Shown here one piece after another: positions 1-11,525 of a stretch of 64,000 nucleotides of DNA. Origin of the DNA: Caenorhabditis remanei (Eukaryota > Nematoda > Chromadorea > Rhabditida > Rhabditidae); contig NC_071330.1 of NCBI RefSeq assembly GCF_010183535.1, forward strand, positions 17,589,717 to 17,653,716. Direction: 5' to 3'. A program made the position numbers and the translations under genes. The first letter of the stretch is position 1. Each line of letters starts with the position of its first letter. The notes under the pieces are model-generated. The model worked only from the letters and a program-made list of their open reading frames with translations. It ran no database searches and was not told the origin of the DNA.

Positions 1-168
1 ACTTTTTGTGTTCTCATTATCAACATGCACTTTGCCATGAAACTATAGTTAAGTTTCTTTCATTCCCTTATCGAAACATGTTTTGTGTTATAATCTACCA
101 CGGAAAGGTGCAAATAGATGCTTACGGAGAAAGAAAAATTGTATTTATTTGTTACAACAAACTATTAA

Positions 169-2023
169 TTAGGAAATAAATTTCTTGCAAACGAAAGGTC
201 TCATAATTATACAAAGTTTATCATTCCAATATCCGTTATGATCCACTTCCACACAATTCTCGTTGTGCTCCTCGTTGTTTGGTTGTTCTGGAAAAACTAC
301 AGCGGTGTTTGTTCAAATCGGTATATCTTGGTTCCCAAAAGAGTTATCGAAAAGTTGTCAACTAACAAAATATAGTTCGATATTTATAGAATATAATGCC
401 AGTTTGAAAAAATGTTGTATTTAGAAAGTCAGTCGAGATATTACGCTTCAAACTTTTGCTAGTGAGTGCCTCTATCAACAACTCACTTTGCGCCCATCTC
501 AAAAAGTCAACTGGCGTTCCATCAGTGTTTCTGAAGACGTTCTCCTTCTGAATATCGTTGACACCAATCCAAACTGTCTCATTAGCTGGAATCAACTTTG
601 CCAGTAAACCATTATCCAAACGAGAGTGTACAGACGCCAGATGCGCTCCGTAACCGATGCATTTCTCCGATGCGGTGTACCAGCTTTCTTCTCGCTGAAA
701 ATTTTTACATTTCCTGTTAAAAATCAACAACCATTAAGCGAACCTGAATAAGAAAATACTCCACATCGTTGTTCATTACTCGCGGAGCTTGCATGTAATC
801 CAGTGTTCGCTGCAAATTTTTGAAATTGAGATCCCTAATCCAAAAATATTAATTTTTCAACAAATCCACCCTCACAAATTTTTGTTTACTCGACCTTTCC
901 CATTTGACCGGATGCAACTTTTTTGATTTCCCATTACGCTCGAACAACTTTCTGACATTTAAAAGGAAAAGAACAAAATTCCAAGGGTTGGATTTTAAAG
1001 CGGAAATAAAATTGTTTGCGTGGTGGTGTTAGGCAGATGCGTGTGCACTTTGATCATTAATTTGTAGTCATCTAGTTATAGGATACAATATTTTTCTCAA
1101 AAATCGGCTGACCCATACCAACAAAAATTCAAATGTTATTTTTGAAAAAGTTATAGATACCTACATACCATAGCCTATTTAACGCGGTATATCTTTTTTC
1201 TTAGAGGAGCTATCAAAAAGTTGCCCAGAGACAAAATATAGCTGAATGTTTGTAAAATATTTCTTTAGTTGGAAAAAGTTTGATAGCTCTCAAGGCAGTT
1301 GAAATATTGTGCTCCAAACTCTGGCTATTAGTGATTCCCCGTTACAAACCTTTATCTCTACCACATCCTTTGTTGTTATCCTCTCATAACTTCTGAGATC
1401 TTGTTCAAATTGTTTTCTCAACTCCCCCACCGCCGTTTCCGTTTCATATGCTGCTTTCATTTTCACTTCGTACAATTTCTTTTCGAATTTAGCTTCCAAC
1501 TTCTCCAATTCCTGTTGACAACTACATTCTCCAGCTGGTTTAACAGTGGTGATTGGTTGGGGGATGGGCGGTCTAATTGGACTAATCGAATGACGATAAT
1601 AGGTTCGACTGTAGGGACGTGGATACGAGTAGGGATTTCCGTAGTCTGTTGTAGAGGCTTCTGTTGGGTAGTTGTTGGAATACGGGTCTTGCAGTGAACG
1701 ACCGCCTCGACTCTTTTCTTCTCCATCCTCACATTTATTGATAATATCTCGAAGACAACGGATTTCAGCTGCCCAATTGAATCTGAAGTTTTATTGGTTT
1801 AAAAATGTTGTTAAAGTGCTATTAAACCTAACAATTGTTTTCTTTTTTCGAACCACGTGTTGAGATCAAAGAATTCAGAATCTAGACTGCGAGAGAAAAC
1901 TTTTAGAAATATAACTAACCCAAATCTTTCACAAGGATTTTTGTTGTTCGGTGGAAATGTTGGTAGGAAGGATGTAACGGGTACGCATAGTAGACTAAAT
2001 AGAACGGATAATACGGTCAGCAT
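169..2023 (-). CDS. Secreted C-type lectin-domain protein with coiled coil
   Basis: A six-exon model, read right to left: 2023-1920, 1782-1350, 947-895, 834-744, 694-487 and 287-169. It gives 335 residues with every join in frame. A signal peptide (about residues 1-19) is followed by a Tyr/Pro/Ser-rich linker, a charged heptad-like stretch (about 125-180) that looks like a coiled coil, and a C-type lectin-like domain (about 228-335). The domain shows the WIG core, four cysteines in the canonical order (SEKC, ENC, KLC, VCKK), a QPNNEE motif and a WND motif, so Ca2+-dependent sugar binding is plausible. The exon at 947 uses the second of two AGs four bases apart; only that one keeps frame. An AATAAA lies about 20 nt past the stop. 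This layout resembles collectin-like nematode CLEC proteins, which are often immune or cuticle associated. The family call is firm; the ligand is unknown. Confidence 0.85.
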
Positions 2024-2150
2024 CTGAAAATCTGAAATCAGATAATGTGATAAGAAAGAAAATAAATTATCAATGATTATTAATTTGATGTAGAGATTAT
2101 TTTTGTATCAAAATAGTGTGTTTCCAAATTTCGATATTATATTTTTCTAA

Positions 2151-2432
2151 CAAGGGAAGTCCTCATTGAAACAACTCAAAAGTTTGGTTCCCAATACTTT
2201 TCAGTACGTAGATTTTGAAACTGAATAAAAATTCTGCTAAATCCTTGTGTGAGCCGAGATATGACCTGTCAAACTCTTTCGGTAGACAATTCGGAAAAGC
2301 TAAACCTTAGAAAAAAGTTTGACGGGTCATAACTCGGTTCACAGAAGGATATACGAGAATTTTATTTCAGATTCGGAATCTACGTACTGGAAAATCTCGG
2401 GAGCGAAATTCACACTTCGAGGACTTCCCTTG
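2151..2432. mobile_element. Inverted-repeat (MITE-like) element
   Basis: The two halves are imperfect reverse complements over roughly 120 bases each. The outermost bases are CAAGGGAAGTCCTC on the left and GAGGACTTCCCTTG on the right. TAA lies immediately outside both ends, which would fit a 3-bp target duplication. There is no coding capacity. This looks like a non-autonomous DNA transposon of about 282 bp. Confidence 0.7.
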
Positions 2433-2880
2433 TAAGTCAGTTAAAAGATGCAGAAACACTTTTTTAGAGACTTGCAAAAAGTTTAAAATAACAAAAGCCT
2501 ATCAGCAAAAAAAGAGCATTGAAGTTTATTGGGTGATATATAACCATGAGGAAGCACAGAAACACACTACACTTTCCCATCATCCCATAAATCAGGTCAA
2601 TCGGACGTTAAGAGAATGGACACCGGGAGCAAATGAGAATGAAAGAAAAGCAAAGGGATGGGCGACAAGAAACTGGATGAAAAAGAAATTGGATGGGGAG
2701 TAGATTTGGTAGGAGAGGAGGAAAAAGCAGTTGGCTCCTGGCTCTTGTGTCCTCTTTCTCATCCACTTTTTGATATCTTTTGTAAAAGATCAAACGATAC
2801 GAATCAGTTTTTTGTAAAGAAGGGAAGAAGCAAAAGTTGGAACTTCCATTTTTCGGGGGATCTACCGAGAGAGGTTTTCT

Positions 2881-3161
2881 TACTAGGGAAGGTCATGGAG
2901 TCACTGTGGAGTTATAAGACGGGACCTATATCATTGGAAAGGTGAAAAAAAACGCTGATTCCAAATATATACTTACATAGTTTCCGCCATCGAGATCTGG
3001 TACTCGAGAAAAAAAACGTCGAAGTTAGAAAAGGAGAATTATTACTGCGAAAACTGCAGAAAATTCAAAAAATTTCGCATGTCAGAAAAGTAATAATTTG
3101 TCATTTTTCAGAACTCATTTTTTAGAACTAACTCGAAACAGACTCCATGACATTGCCTAGT
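2881..3161. mobile_element. Inverted-repeat element, family A, right arm degraded
   Basis: The left arm carries the family-A core (AGTTATAAGACGGGACC, then CCTATATCATTGG and GCTGATTCCAAATATAT). Only the terminal part of the right arm survives (CAGACTCCATGACATTGCCT). Fuller copies of the family are at 6221-6522, 35198-35573, 47411-47729 and 55943-56165. It is non-coding. Confidence 0.6.
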
Positions 3162-4014
3162 TACCTCTGGGCCAGTTGAAGTCAGGATAACATTTTTTGA
3201 GATATACGACATAGTACGCTCAAAAATCATGCATAAATTATCAGAGTGCCAATAAACAACTTAGTTGCAATTTCAATGAGCTTTGGATGACCCAAGTCAG
3301 CTCTCAAATTTTCTTTTTTTTATGAGATATTCAAATTCCAGGTTTCACTCCAACATTTCCATTTTTAATACCCAGTACTTTTCGTTTCATTATTCCCCTC
3401 AAAAGTAATCCGATTATCGGGTACAAACAAAATAATAAATGGAAAAAATATCAAAATACTTTATGATTATCCTTCAAAATCTCTCACCCACCCGGATTGA
3501 GAAGTTTTCGAAATAAATTATTTTTTCTTTTGAGGTTTTGCGGGTGGATCCGTGTGAGCTTTTGAGAGTGAGCACCACGAATGAATGATGGATTATAAGA
3601 GAAAAGTTGGGGAAGATAGATGGCACAAGACAACTGATTTGAAAAAAAGGGAGAGGAAAAAATGGATAAGAAGTTATGAGAAGGGAGAACAAGTGGTAAA
3701 GAAGGGGAATTCATCATCTTTGTTGTGTTAGGATGGGTACCGGAAGATGGATCACGGGTGAGTGGAATGGAAGGGGATAGGTTTTTTTTAGAATTGTCCA
3801 AAGGTTTTGAGATTCTTGAGTGACGTTCCCGCGAACTTTGACTTCTTTCACGATTGGATTCGGGGAAATCAGAGAACATAACATTAGACAACATCAGACT
3901 TGTCAAATATGAGAATAATATCTCAACTCATTAAAAAATCTTTATTCGTAATCACACTGCGAAAGTTTTCATTAGAAAAAAAATTGAGCAAATTTTTACA
4001 AGAATGTGACTGTA

Positions 4015-7000
4015 CTAGTTTGTAGGTTGACCACTACCATTACTTGAATGATAATCTTTTTCTTTATATCTCCGTAGTTCTGCATTCACCAATAGCAATT
4101 GACGATTCACATACTTGTAACGTTTCTCGAATGCTGCACACTTTTTTGTTTGTGAGTCCAATTTTTTGCGCAAGTCACGTTCCTCTTGAACAATTTTATG
4201 GAAACTTTCTCGGAGGATTTGAATTTCATCTGGAATTCAAAAAGTGAATTGAAGAAATAAACTATTCAACAAGAAAGTCCTATAACTCACTCCTCTCCTT
4301 CCATAATTCCTCCCTTTCATGTTTGAACTGCTGACTTGCAATCTCAATAAGTGACAACACTTTATTCATCATGTTCCCATCTTCATTCTTCCCGCTACTA
4401 CTACTTCCACCTTCCATTGACATTGACAACGAGTTCGAGTTTGATCCACCACGATCGCTATCCGAATTGTTGGGTGAGGACTGGAATTGAATAACTAGAA
4501 TGCTAGAACAATAAATTCTATTACATCTTCCTTTCGCATATTCTCAAGTGAATCCGAATCGTTTTCCGAGTTTCCTGAACTTTTGCTTAAATTTAATGGG
4601 GTTCCGTCGTCACAAGACCTCTGGTTATGTTCGTCGTCTTCACCTCTGGAAAACATTTTATAGTAATAAAAGAAAAAAACGTAAGCCCAATGCGGGGCTC
4701 GAACCCTTGACAACCAGATTAACACAGGTAAATCGCGACTTGTCTATCATCAACAATCATCTACAAAGCACCAGATTTCTTATATATCGCGAACTACCGT
4801 ACTTATAATTTACAAATCGCGAACAACGTCGCGATTTACCGACTGAGATTGCAACGATACTATCGAATGCGATTGACATAGACTAACCCATCGAAAGTGT
4901 TCTTCTGCGTCAGTGCCACAAAGTGTTGCATCAGTATCTGTTGAGGTGTCATCTGAGGTTGCATTAGTTGATTAAATACTGGTCCACTACTGTTCACGGG
5001 TTCTGAAATAGACACAACTATCTATAATCGTTAACGTCATCAAAACGATTACCTGAATCGGGTTTATCTTTTTTGATGATTACAGTTGTCCCACTCCAAT
5101 CTTCGAAATTTCGTTTTGACGGGCGTCCGGGACGAGTGCTGAAAAGCGGATTAGGTGAATAGAAGGTTACTTACGAAATTTTCGGTTTGAGGTAAATATG
5201 CAGAGGATTTTCTTAGTGACGTTCTATTTAATGCTCAGTTTAAGAGATTATGCTACTGTGACGATACATCATTATGAAGCTAGGGAAAAAAGTGTCAATT
5301 ATATACTTTTAAAGTTTATTACTCTTGTCACAGAAACCGCTAAAAACGAAAAGATTCAAAAAAAGGGATAAAGTCATGCCTCATAGGCTATCAATAAACA
5401 TCAATGTTCCAGAACTTACCACGTGCTTGTACAATCATCGTAAAGTTTCTCAAAATCTTGGGTCTCTAAAAGTTTACAACGGTTGACTCCGGGTTGAATT
5501 GCTCCAAGTGATCGAAGTGCGCGAACCGGAAATAACGAAAAATAGATACATTTACTTCGGGATTTTGTAATGAATTAGAGAAAAAGGCATGCAGATTATA
5601 AAGTGTCAAAGACCACTTTTTCGTTAGCTCAAAAGAGAGATCTTCTTATCCACCCTCTCAGTTAGTTTATCATATTTTGAATATATTTACCTGTTCTACA
5701 TTGCACACCATCGGATTAATATAGAGACGTTTCAGTTTAGTGTATACCGTATGAAGTCCTCCTACCATATTTTTAAGGAATATTTCGTACACCTAAAATG
5801 TCAATTCATCTTCATACTAGATATAGTTATCATACCTGTGGTAGACATATCATTTCCTTTCCATCTATATCGAATGCTGCTACACTGTGTCCACGGAATG
5901 GAACTAGTTTAACTGGTGGTGAAGATCCATTCAGTGAAGAGGATGATGTGGAGGAGGACAATGAAGACTCTCCAGAAGACTCTGTGGTGTCACGTGGTGA
6001 TGTGGATGATTCTTGGTATTCATTTGGAGTCAAGAAGTTGTTGGATGAAGATGATGATAGTGACGATGAGTTGGAAGATGAAGATGAAGAAGAGGTCACA
6101 AATCCACCTGGAATTTCAAAACCTTATTTTTCTCTGATAGAGAGCTGAGAATTTAGTGAAAAAACCGGTTTACTATTAGTGCTGAGCAAACCCATTCTCG
6201 ATAAACCTGTCAGCTAACTGGTTACTAGAAAAGGCCTCCGAGTGACCGTGGAGTTATAGGACGTCACCTATATCATTGGAAAGCTGAAATCGCTCTGATT
6301 CCTAATATGTATTCAGTTTTAGCCCTCGGGACCACCCACATCATTTTTTCACACGTCGATAAGGTGACTCGTCAGCGGTTCAAAGTCTGACCTAGTTTTT
6401 CTCGAATACCAGGACTCGCGGAAAAAATTGAGTATATATTTGGAATCAGCGTATTCTCAGCTTTCCAATAATATAGATCACGTCCTATAGCGCCACTGCC
6501 ACTTGGAGGCCTTCCCTAGTTACTAAAAACTACAGATCTATATCTAGAAACTCTGAATAATTGCTGATTAGGACCACGTGTACATCTACCTGTTTCATCG
6601 ATATCCATATTGATGGACTTCCATCGAGAATTTGAATAGTATCCGAATATTTGACAAGTGTTGGGAATTCAGCGCAGAATTCAGAAAAGGAAAAATAAGT
6701 CTGACTTTCTGTGCGGGGCGGCAATAAGAGAAATGGGAAAAAAAATGGAAGGGTATAGCATGAATATAGAGAGAGCGAAGGAGAGGGCCAACCCCGTTAT
6801 CCCGAAAAATCCAGCAAAAATCCGTGCGCGCGCGGATTACCACACGCGTTATCCTCACAGGTAATAGACATAAATGCACATACGGGTGATTTTGTAATAT
6901 TACTAATAGTAAGTGCTCTCTCACTCTCCTATTTACCGCTTTAAAGAGAAATAGAGAAAATATGAAGATTTGATATATAAACATGTATTTGATGACGTTG

Positions 7001-7694
7001 ATCGAATGAAAGTCAATCATCAAAATGGTCATTTCGGAACACGAGGACATACACACCCACTCAATATACGCATGCATATCTAACTGATAGGGTTTGTTTA
7101 GTCCAGGTATTTACAAATACGAAATCCAGAAACTTCTGTTGGTTTTGACGTAGTGATGCATTACAAATGAATATTTATCTGTTCGTCATTTGATATGTTG
7201 GCTAAAAAATGTTGGTGTTTTCAAATATGGGGTTCTACTCGAAGTCAAAAAATTCTAACGTTTTTTTCTGAAAACTACTGCAGAACGAAATGAACATTGC
7301 ATTCAGACAAAATATAGCAGAATATATATATATATATATATAACTTATTTCTTAAAACATTTGATAGCTCTCGAGGCTGTTGCTACTGGGGACGCCTGTA
7401 TTAGCGTTTATACGGTTAGCAGAAATTGAATGACAAAAAACATCATGTTTACATCTGGAAGCTCTAAAAAGACAATCTACAATTCATATTCTTTTCAAAA
7501 ACTGAGTTTAACTAAAAACTGAGAACTTATCGTGATCTGGATTAGGTTTTATTTAGCATGACTAAGCTTGTGGAATCTAAGATCGCACTAAACTCAAAGA
7601 AATTGAAAACACAGAAAGTTTACCAACCTTCGGCTATGCTTTGGAAATATCCTTTGAATTGATACAACTCGGCCAACGCTGTCAACGAATCCAT
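4015..7694 (-). CDS. dac-1: Dachshund-family transcription cofactor DAC-1
   Basis: Nuclear SKI/SNO/DAC-domain protein; the family acts with Six/Eya-type factors in cell fate. Exons: 7694-7628, 6107-5836, 5792-5691, 5526-5420, 5138-5053, 5002-4888, 4645-4525, 4480-4291 and 4229-4015, giving 424 residues in frame. A Ser-rich N-terminus precedes the Dachshund domain (about residues 88-182), which has FRGHSVAAFDIDGKEMICLPQ-like sequence up to the CLPQ, then GGLHTVYTKLKRL, NVEQ and GAIQPGVNRCKLL. RPGRPSKR follows (about 186-193). The C-terminal coiled coil (about 320-410) matches the second Dachshund box. An alternative first exon at 6608-6590 (MDIDET) also splices in frame. The exon at 5526 lacks an AG acceptor: the bases before it are TTTCCG. 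If the 4525 donor is not used, translation stops at 4495. The ortholog borders daf-7 in C. elegans, as here. Confidence 0.9.
4686..4840 (-). other. tRNA-like fragment flanked by a short inverted repeat
   Basis: Inside a dac-1 intron the minus strand carries a good pol III B-box (GGGTTCGAGCCC) within a T-arm-like stem ending in GCATTGGGC. The upstream half does not form a convincing D-arm or anticodon arm, so this is not an intact tRNA gene. A 13-base inverted repeat (GGTAAATCGCGAC at 4727-4739 and its complement at 4828-4840) lies beside it. It is probably a tRNA-derived or small mobile fragment. Confidence 0.35.
6221..6522. mobile_element. Inverted-repeat element, family A
   Basis: The left end GTTACTAGAAAAGGCCTCC and the right end GGAGGCCTTCCCTAGTTAC are near-perfect reverse complements. 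Inside both arms are the family-A core motifs (GAGTTATAGGACGT with CCTATATCATTGG, and complements). It lies in an intron of dac-1 just left of the alternative first exon at 6608-6590. Confidence 0.75.
7323..7342. repeat. AT dinucleotide microsatellite
   Basis: About ten consecutive AT units lie in the first intron of dac-1. No other function is visible. Confidence 0.8.
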
Positions 7695-10235
7695 ATTTAT
7701 TCCAGTTTCATTTAAAAGGAAAATCGAAGAAACTTCGAAGGGACAGTACGCAACTGAATGAGAAATGTGGTTGCCATCATTTTGAGATAAGAATCAGTTA
7801 GCAGGTGAAGAAGAAGAAGAAGAAGAGAACCGAATAGAAGTTCTTCTTCATTACATTAAGAGGACATTCCACCTTGAGACTATTTGAGTTTATTGCTACT
7901 GACATAATGTTGGGGGAAGAAGAAAAGAGAGGGAGAGAGGAAACTTTTTAAAAAGCAATTCAAGCACGTTTTGATATACATTATTTTCCAACGAATGCCA
8001 TTTCAAATTAGAAATTTTTATGTTACAAGTTTATTCTATTTAACAATACCAAGCCATACTTTCAGATATGCACATATGCTGAAGTCAAAACATATCATAC
8101 TGTGTTTCCTTGTTTTTTTTCTTTCAGTAATGAAATTCTGTACCCCCGGTAATCTGTGAATCCCTCCCAACACCAAGAACGTAACTCATGATTCTCTTAA
8201 TTGTTCCATTTCACCCATCTAATTCAAACTAATGTTCAATTCTCCTCATTTCATCAGGTAAAACGAATAACGAACTGAACGAACTACTAAAGATTGCAAT
8301 CTTCATTTTACATTCGATTCCTTCTCTTAGAATGAAACTTCAAAACGAAAACTTGTGATTCAACTTCAATTCAATCCCTGGAAAATGAAATGGGAAAGGA
8401 AGATGTTGATGTGTTGATTATCTCAGAAATTCGTATGCTGTAGTCCCGTGATCCGGGGACCCAAGGGGACAAATTATAATCAAAACGCGTGCGTCAATAG
8501 ACGAGTATAGTGATGATTATGTGGAAAGAGCTAATGAGAAAAGTTAGAAATAGAAATGTCAGTTCAATAGAACAAAGTGACGAATGAGGTAAAAGTGGAA
8601 GAATAGATTTCGTTGATTGTGACGATATGAGTTATTGTCAGAGTGAGTCATAACGATTTGGCCCGGTCCTGGAGACTCTCCAGTAGAGAGCCTAGAACAA
8701 TTAGGCTAACCTGGTTAGTGAAAAGTTCTGAAAAGAACCTGCAAGTGTGCAAATAAAAAATATACTTGTGGAAGGGAACCATGATTTGAATAAAGTTACT
8801 CAATTCCTGCTAAACGTAGCGATACTCCTGCCTTTTGTGCTGAACTGACCATAAAGTTTGCGATCTTCAGAGTATTCACATTATATTATCGGCCCCTCTT
8901 CTTAATCTGTGGTTTGAAAAAAAACGATAAAAGAATGATATGATCAGATTGAGCCCAGTTTTCGAATCATATGTAAATATAGACTGCTGAAACCCGTTCT
9001 CAATTGAGAGCTCACAGGTGAACAGTTCTCGATGAATATTCGAGGAATTCGAACTCCTCTCCCCAGTCTTCTATCGTCACGTGTACTTATATGGAATGTA
9101 AGTTTGGAAAATATGGAGTCATTAGAACCTGAAAGTTTTTAAATCAAAAATATATACTAGTGGAAGTGAACCACTGCCGAAATAGGGTTTTTCCTGCTAA
9201 AGCAACACTAATGCCTCTTGTACTGAACTGACCAAAAAATTTGCGATATTTGCAATATACAGGTTATATTATCTGTGGTTTGAAAAAAGATAGAATCAGA
9301 GTGATCCCAGCTTTCGAATTATAAGTATCTCAATTGAGAACTCACAGGTGAACAGTAAGAAAATATAACTACGAGACCCTACCAAAAAATTAGATGCTCC
9401 TTTACACTCACCCGACGCGGTGTCGTGAACCGAACGTGGCAAATAACAAGTTTTTCCACTGAAACATAAACTTTTTACACGATATTGTTGTTTTCCAACT
9501 TCTTTCCCCTTAGCACTGAACAAGACCACTTCCCTAAATCACAATTCGTCCGGAACATTTTCTTCTAAATATACAAATCTTTAAAGTTATCAGACTCATC
9601 TCCGTGTGTCACTGTGTTTCCGCCTTGATCTACCCTGGCGCTATGTTTTTTCAAAAATTCTAATCGTTTAGTTGAAATGAATGAAAAAATTCATGGCGCA
9701 TTTTGATTTTAAGTTGAGTGTTATTTGCCGTTTTGTAGATGTTTCCTTGTTGTTTTAGCTAGCACGGCCTACAGCGGAGGCCTTCACAATGCTCTGGGCA
9801 CAGTAGAGCCTCTGCGATAGGCCTTGAGCTAGTGCTTACTTCAAACTTTCCCTGGGTTAGTTATATCTAATTCTGACCAATTTTACATTTTCCGATCTTT
9901 GAAAATTCATTTCTGCAACCACTAGCTCAAACTGCAGCGTCTTAAAGTCCCATTTGCTGTGTCAGCAATCCCTGTTCAAAGCTTTCTTTAACGATTTTTC
10001 ATTCATAATTTATTTTAACAGCAAATATAAAACTCTAAAAACACAAGAGGTATGATGATTGGTGATGAGGTAGTGTTTTCAGAGATTTGGGCTGTGCTTC
10101 GGTATAATGCAAAATAAAATACAAATGGAGAGGGCGAAATTGTGCGATCTACATACATGAGTAGATGTAACATGGGAGTATATATTGGAAAAGATAGGAA
10201 TTGGGAGAGAAAGGAAGGGAATGGGAGGGAGGGAT
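7695..10235. other. Intergenic region between dac-1 and the first daf-7 copy
   Basis: This 2.5-kb stretch holds the presumed promoter of dac-1 on its left and the 3' UTR of daf-7 copy A on its right. An AATAAA on the minus strand at 10014-10009 lies about 220 nt past the copy A stop. A diverged non-coding direct duplication fills about 8700-9358. I found no reading frame with convincing splice signals and protein-like composition. A short exon-like stretch near 9410-9450 on the minus strand could not be connected to anything. Confidence 0.5.
8700..9358. repeat. Diverged direct duplication, non-coding
   Basis: Copy 1 (about 8700-9029) and copy 2 (about 9095-9358) share an ordered series of blocks: AGAACCTG, AATATAxACTxGTGGAAG, TTCCTGCTAAA, CTGAACTGACC, TTTGCGAT, TTATATTATC, CTGTGGTTTGAAAAAA, then CTCAATTGAGA and CTCACAGGTGAACAG. 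Spacing varies through small indels. Neither copy has a long reading frame. The origin is unknown: a duplicated regulatory or ncRNA segment and a decayed repeat are both possible. Confidence 0.6.
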
Positions 10236-11525
10236 CTATGAACATGCACAGCGGCGGGCAACCATTCCTTCGATACGTTTTACAACTGTGTTTCCATCGC
10301 GATTCATATAGACGATTGGGATGTAATCGAAGTCGACTGGATGGCAGCAGAATCCAAGATGACGGAGATCTTTTTCGTAGGTTTTCTTACTGAACTCACG
10401 CATGACAGTTGAGTGTGATGAGGCGCTGAGGAACTGTAAAAAGAGAAAGTAAGTATAAATATTTTCAATGTCTTGTTTTTGCAACTTACGTGGTGAGCGT
10501 TCAACTTGCAGTCTCCTTTGCACATGAAGGCATTGTAGCGGTGTGGAGCAAGAACCCATCCCCATCCGACTTTTTCGAAAGAGATTTCCAGGTTGTAGAG
10601 ACAGCATCCTTGCGATGGGTCGGATTCGGAGCAAACTGGGGAGGCGGAGCGGCGAGTACGGGATGGTTTGGTTGGTCCATATCGTGGGTCACGGGTCACG
10701 ACTTGGAGAATCATGTTGTCAACCTTACTGTTTGATTGCTGAGGGTGTACCGCGGCGTTGTGATCCTTGACTATGGCAGAAACGAAAAGTCCTCCGATTT
10801 TTCCGTCAGTGAACCATCTGAAAATTGGAATGCGTTAGAATTAAATACAACTCGTTAGTTTCGATTTTTAAAATTGCCTTTTGACAGCATCTCCTGGGAG
10901 TTGAATGGAAAGTCTCTTGCTTCCTTTGATAGAGAAGGTATCAGTGGTGACCAAATCTCCGAGGCTCATATCAGTTTTCTTTTCATAAACTTGAACATGG
11001 ACTTTATGGACGGTGTGTTGTTCGAACGATGGAAGACTGATTGCAACGTGGAGAAGGGCTTCAGCGACAACCATATTCTTGATATCATTCTTCAGTCTGA
11101 ACGCAGCCACGAGTTGAGATGGATCTCCTCCAGCGAATGGATCTTCGGCATCAAGGAATGAGATCTCCACGCTGCTGTCTCCATGATACTTCTCAGCGAT
11201 GTCTTCCTGAAGGTCTTGGTAGAACTTCTTCAACTGCGGGTCCATGAGTTGAGCTGGAGATGTGACACCAGAACCAACGTCGGGAAGTTGATCGAGGATA
11301 GAGCGCTGAAGTAGAGGAATGATAGAGGTAAAAGTACTTGAACATCCTAATTAACTACTACTACTAGAATCTTAATTAATTGTTAAAACATACCATGATC
11401 TGCTCGGTTTGATAAGCTTTCAAGATTTCATCGCAAGCTCCATCCTTGTCACAGGTGGCCGAGTGGGTTCCGGTCCAGAGGGCACCCAGGCCCAGGAAAA
11501 GAACTGGGAGTGAACGCCAGTTCAT
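10236..11525 (-). CDS. TGF-beta ligand, DAF-7-like, tandem copy A
   Basis: Secreted TGF-beta ligand precursor of 361 residues in four exons: 11525-11394, 11305-10878, 10817-10490 and 10433-10236. It has a signal peptide (about 1-22), a prodomain, an RTRR furin-type site (cleavage after about residue 243) and a 118-residue mature domain. The mature domain keeps nine cysteines in TGF-beta order, starting VCSESD...GCCLYN, then GWGWVLAPHRYNAFMCKGDC, LGFCCHP and a CACS end. The donor of intron 2 is GC rather than GT (AAAAG followed by GCAATT). Exons 1-3 have exactly the same lengths as in the neighbouring copy at 12213-13509. The C-terminal third differs most from copy B. Known DAF-7 signals from sensory neurons through type I/II receptors to control dauer entry. 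Whether this copy keeps that role is not known. Confidence 0.9.

Larger units (their letters stand above)
2024..4014. other. Intergenic stretch with two inverted-repeat elements
   Basis: The stretch lies between the lectin gene and the 3' end of dac-1. It contains the inverted-repeat elements at 2151-2432 and about 2881-3161. An AATAAA for dac-1 sits on the minus strand at about 3941-3946. Minus-strand open frames around 3474-3906 are Ser/Pro-rich, have no convincing splice context and match no family I know. I see no gene here. Confidence 0.6.

Noticed and set aside
3474..3906. Minus-strand open frames of 72 and 140 codons downstream of dac-1
   Set aside because: They overlap each other, are Ser/Pro/Phe-rich low-complexity translations, have no acceptor/donor pattern and lie past the dac-1 poly(A) signal.
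4686..4755. A functional tRNA gene on the minus strand
   Set aside because: Only the T-arm half fits. The D-arm and anticodon stem fail and the base before the anticodon is not the conserved U.
5798..6148. Plus-strand acidic frames opposite the dac-1 Ser-rich exon
   Set aside because: The Asp/Glu-rich translation is the antisense of TCA/TCT serine codons in the real exon.
6595..7077. 160-codon minus-strand frame between dac-1 first exons
   Set aside because: It covers promoter-like sequence and the short alternative exon in a different frame. The composition is not protein-like.
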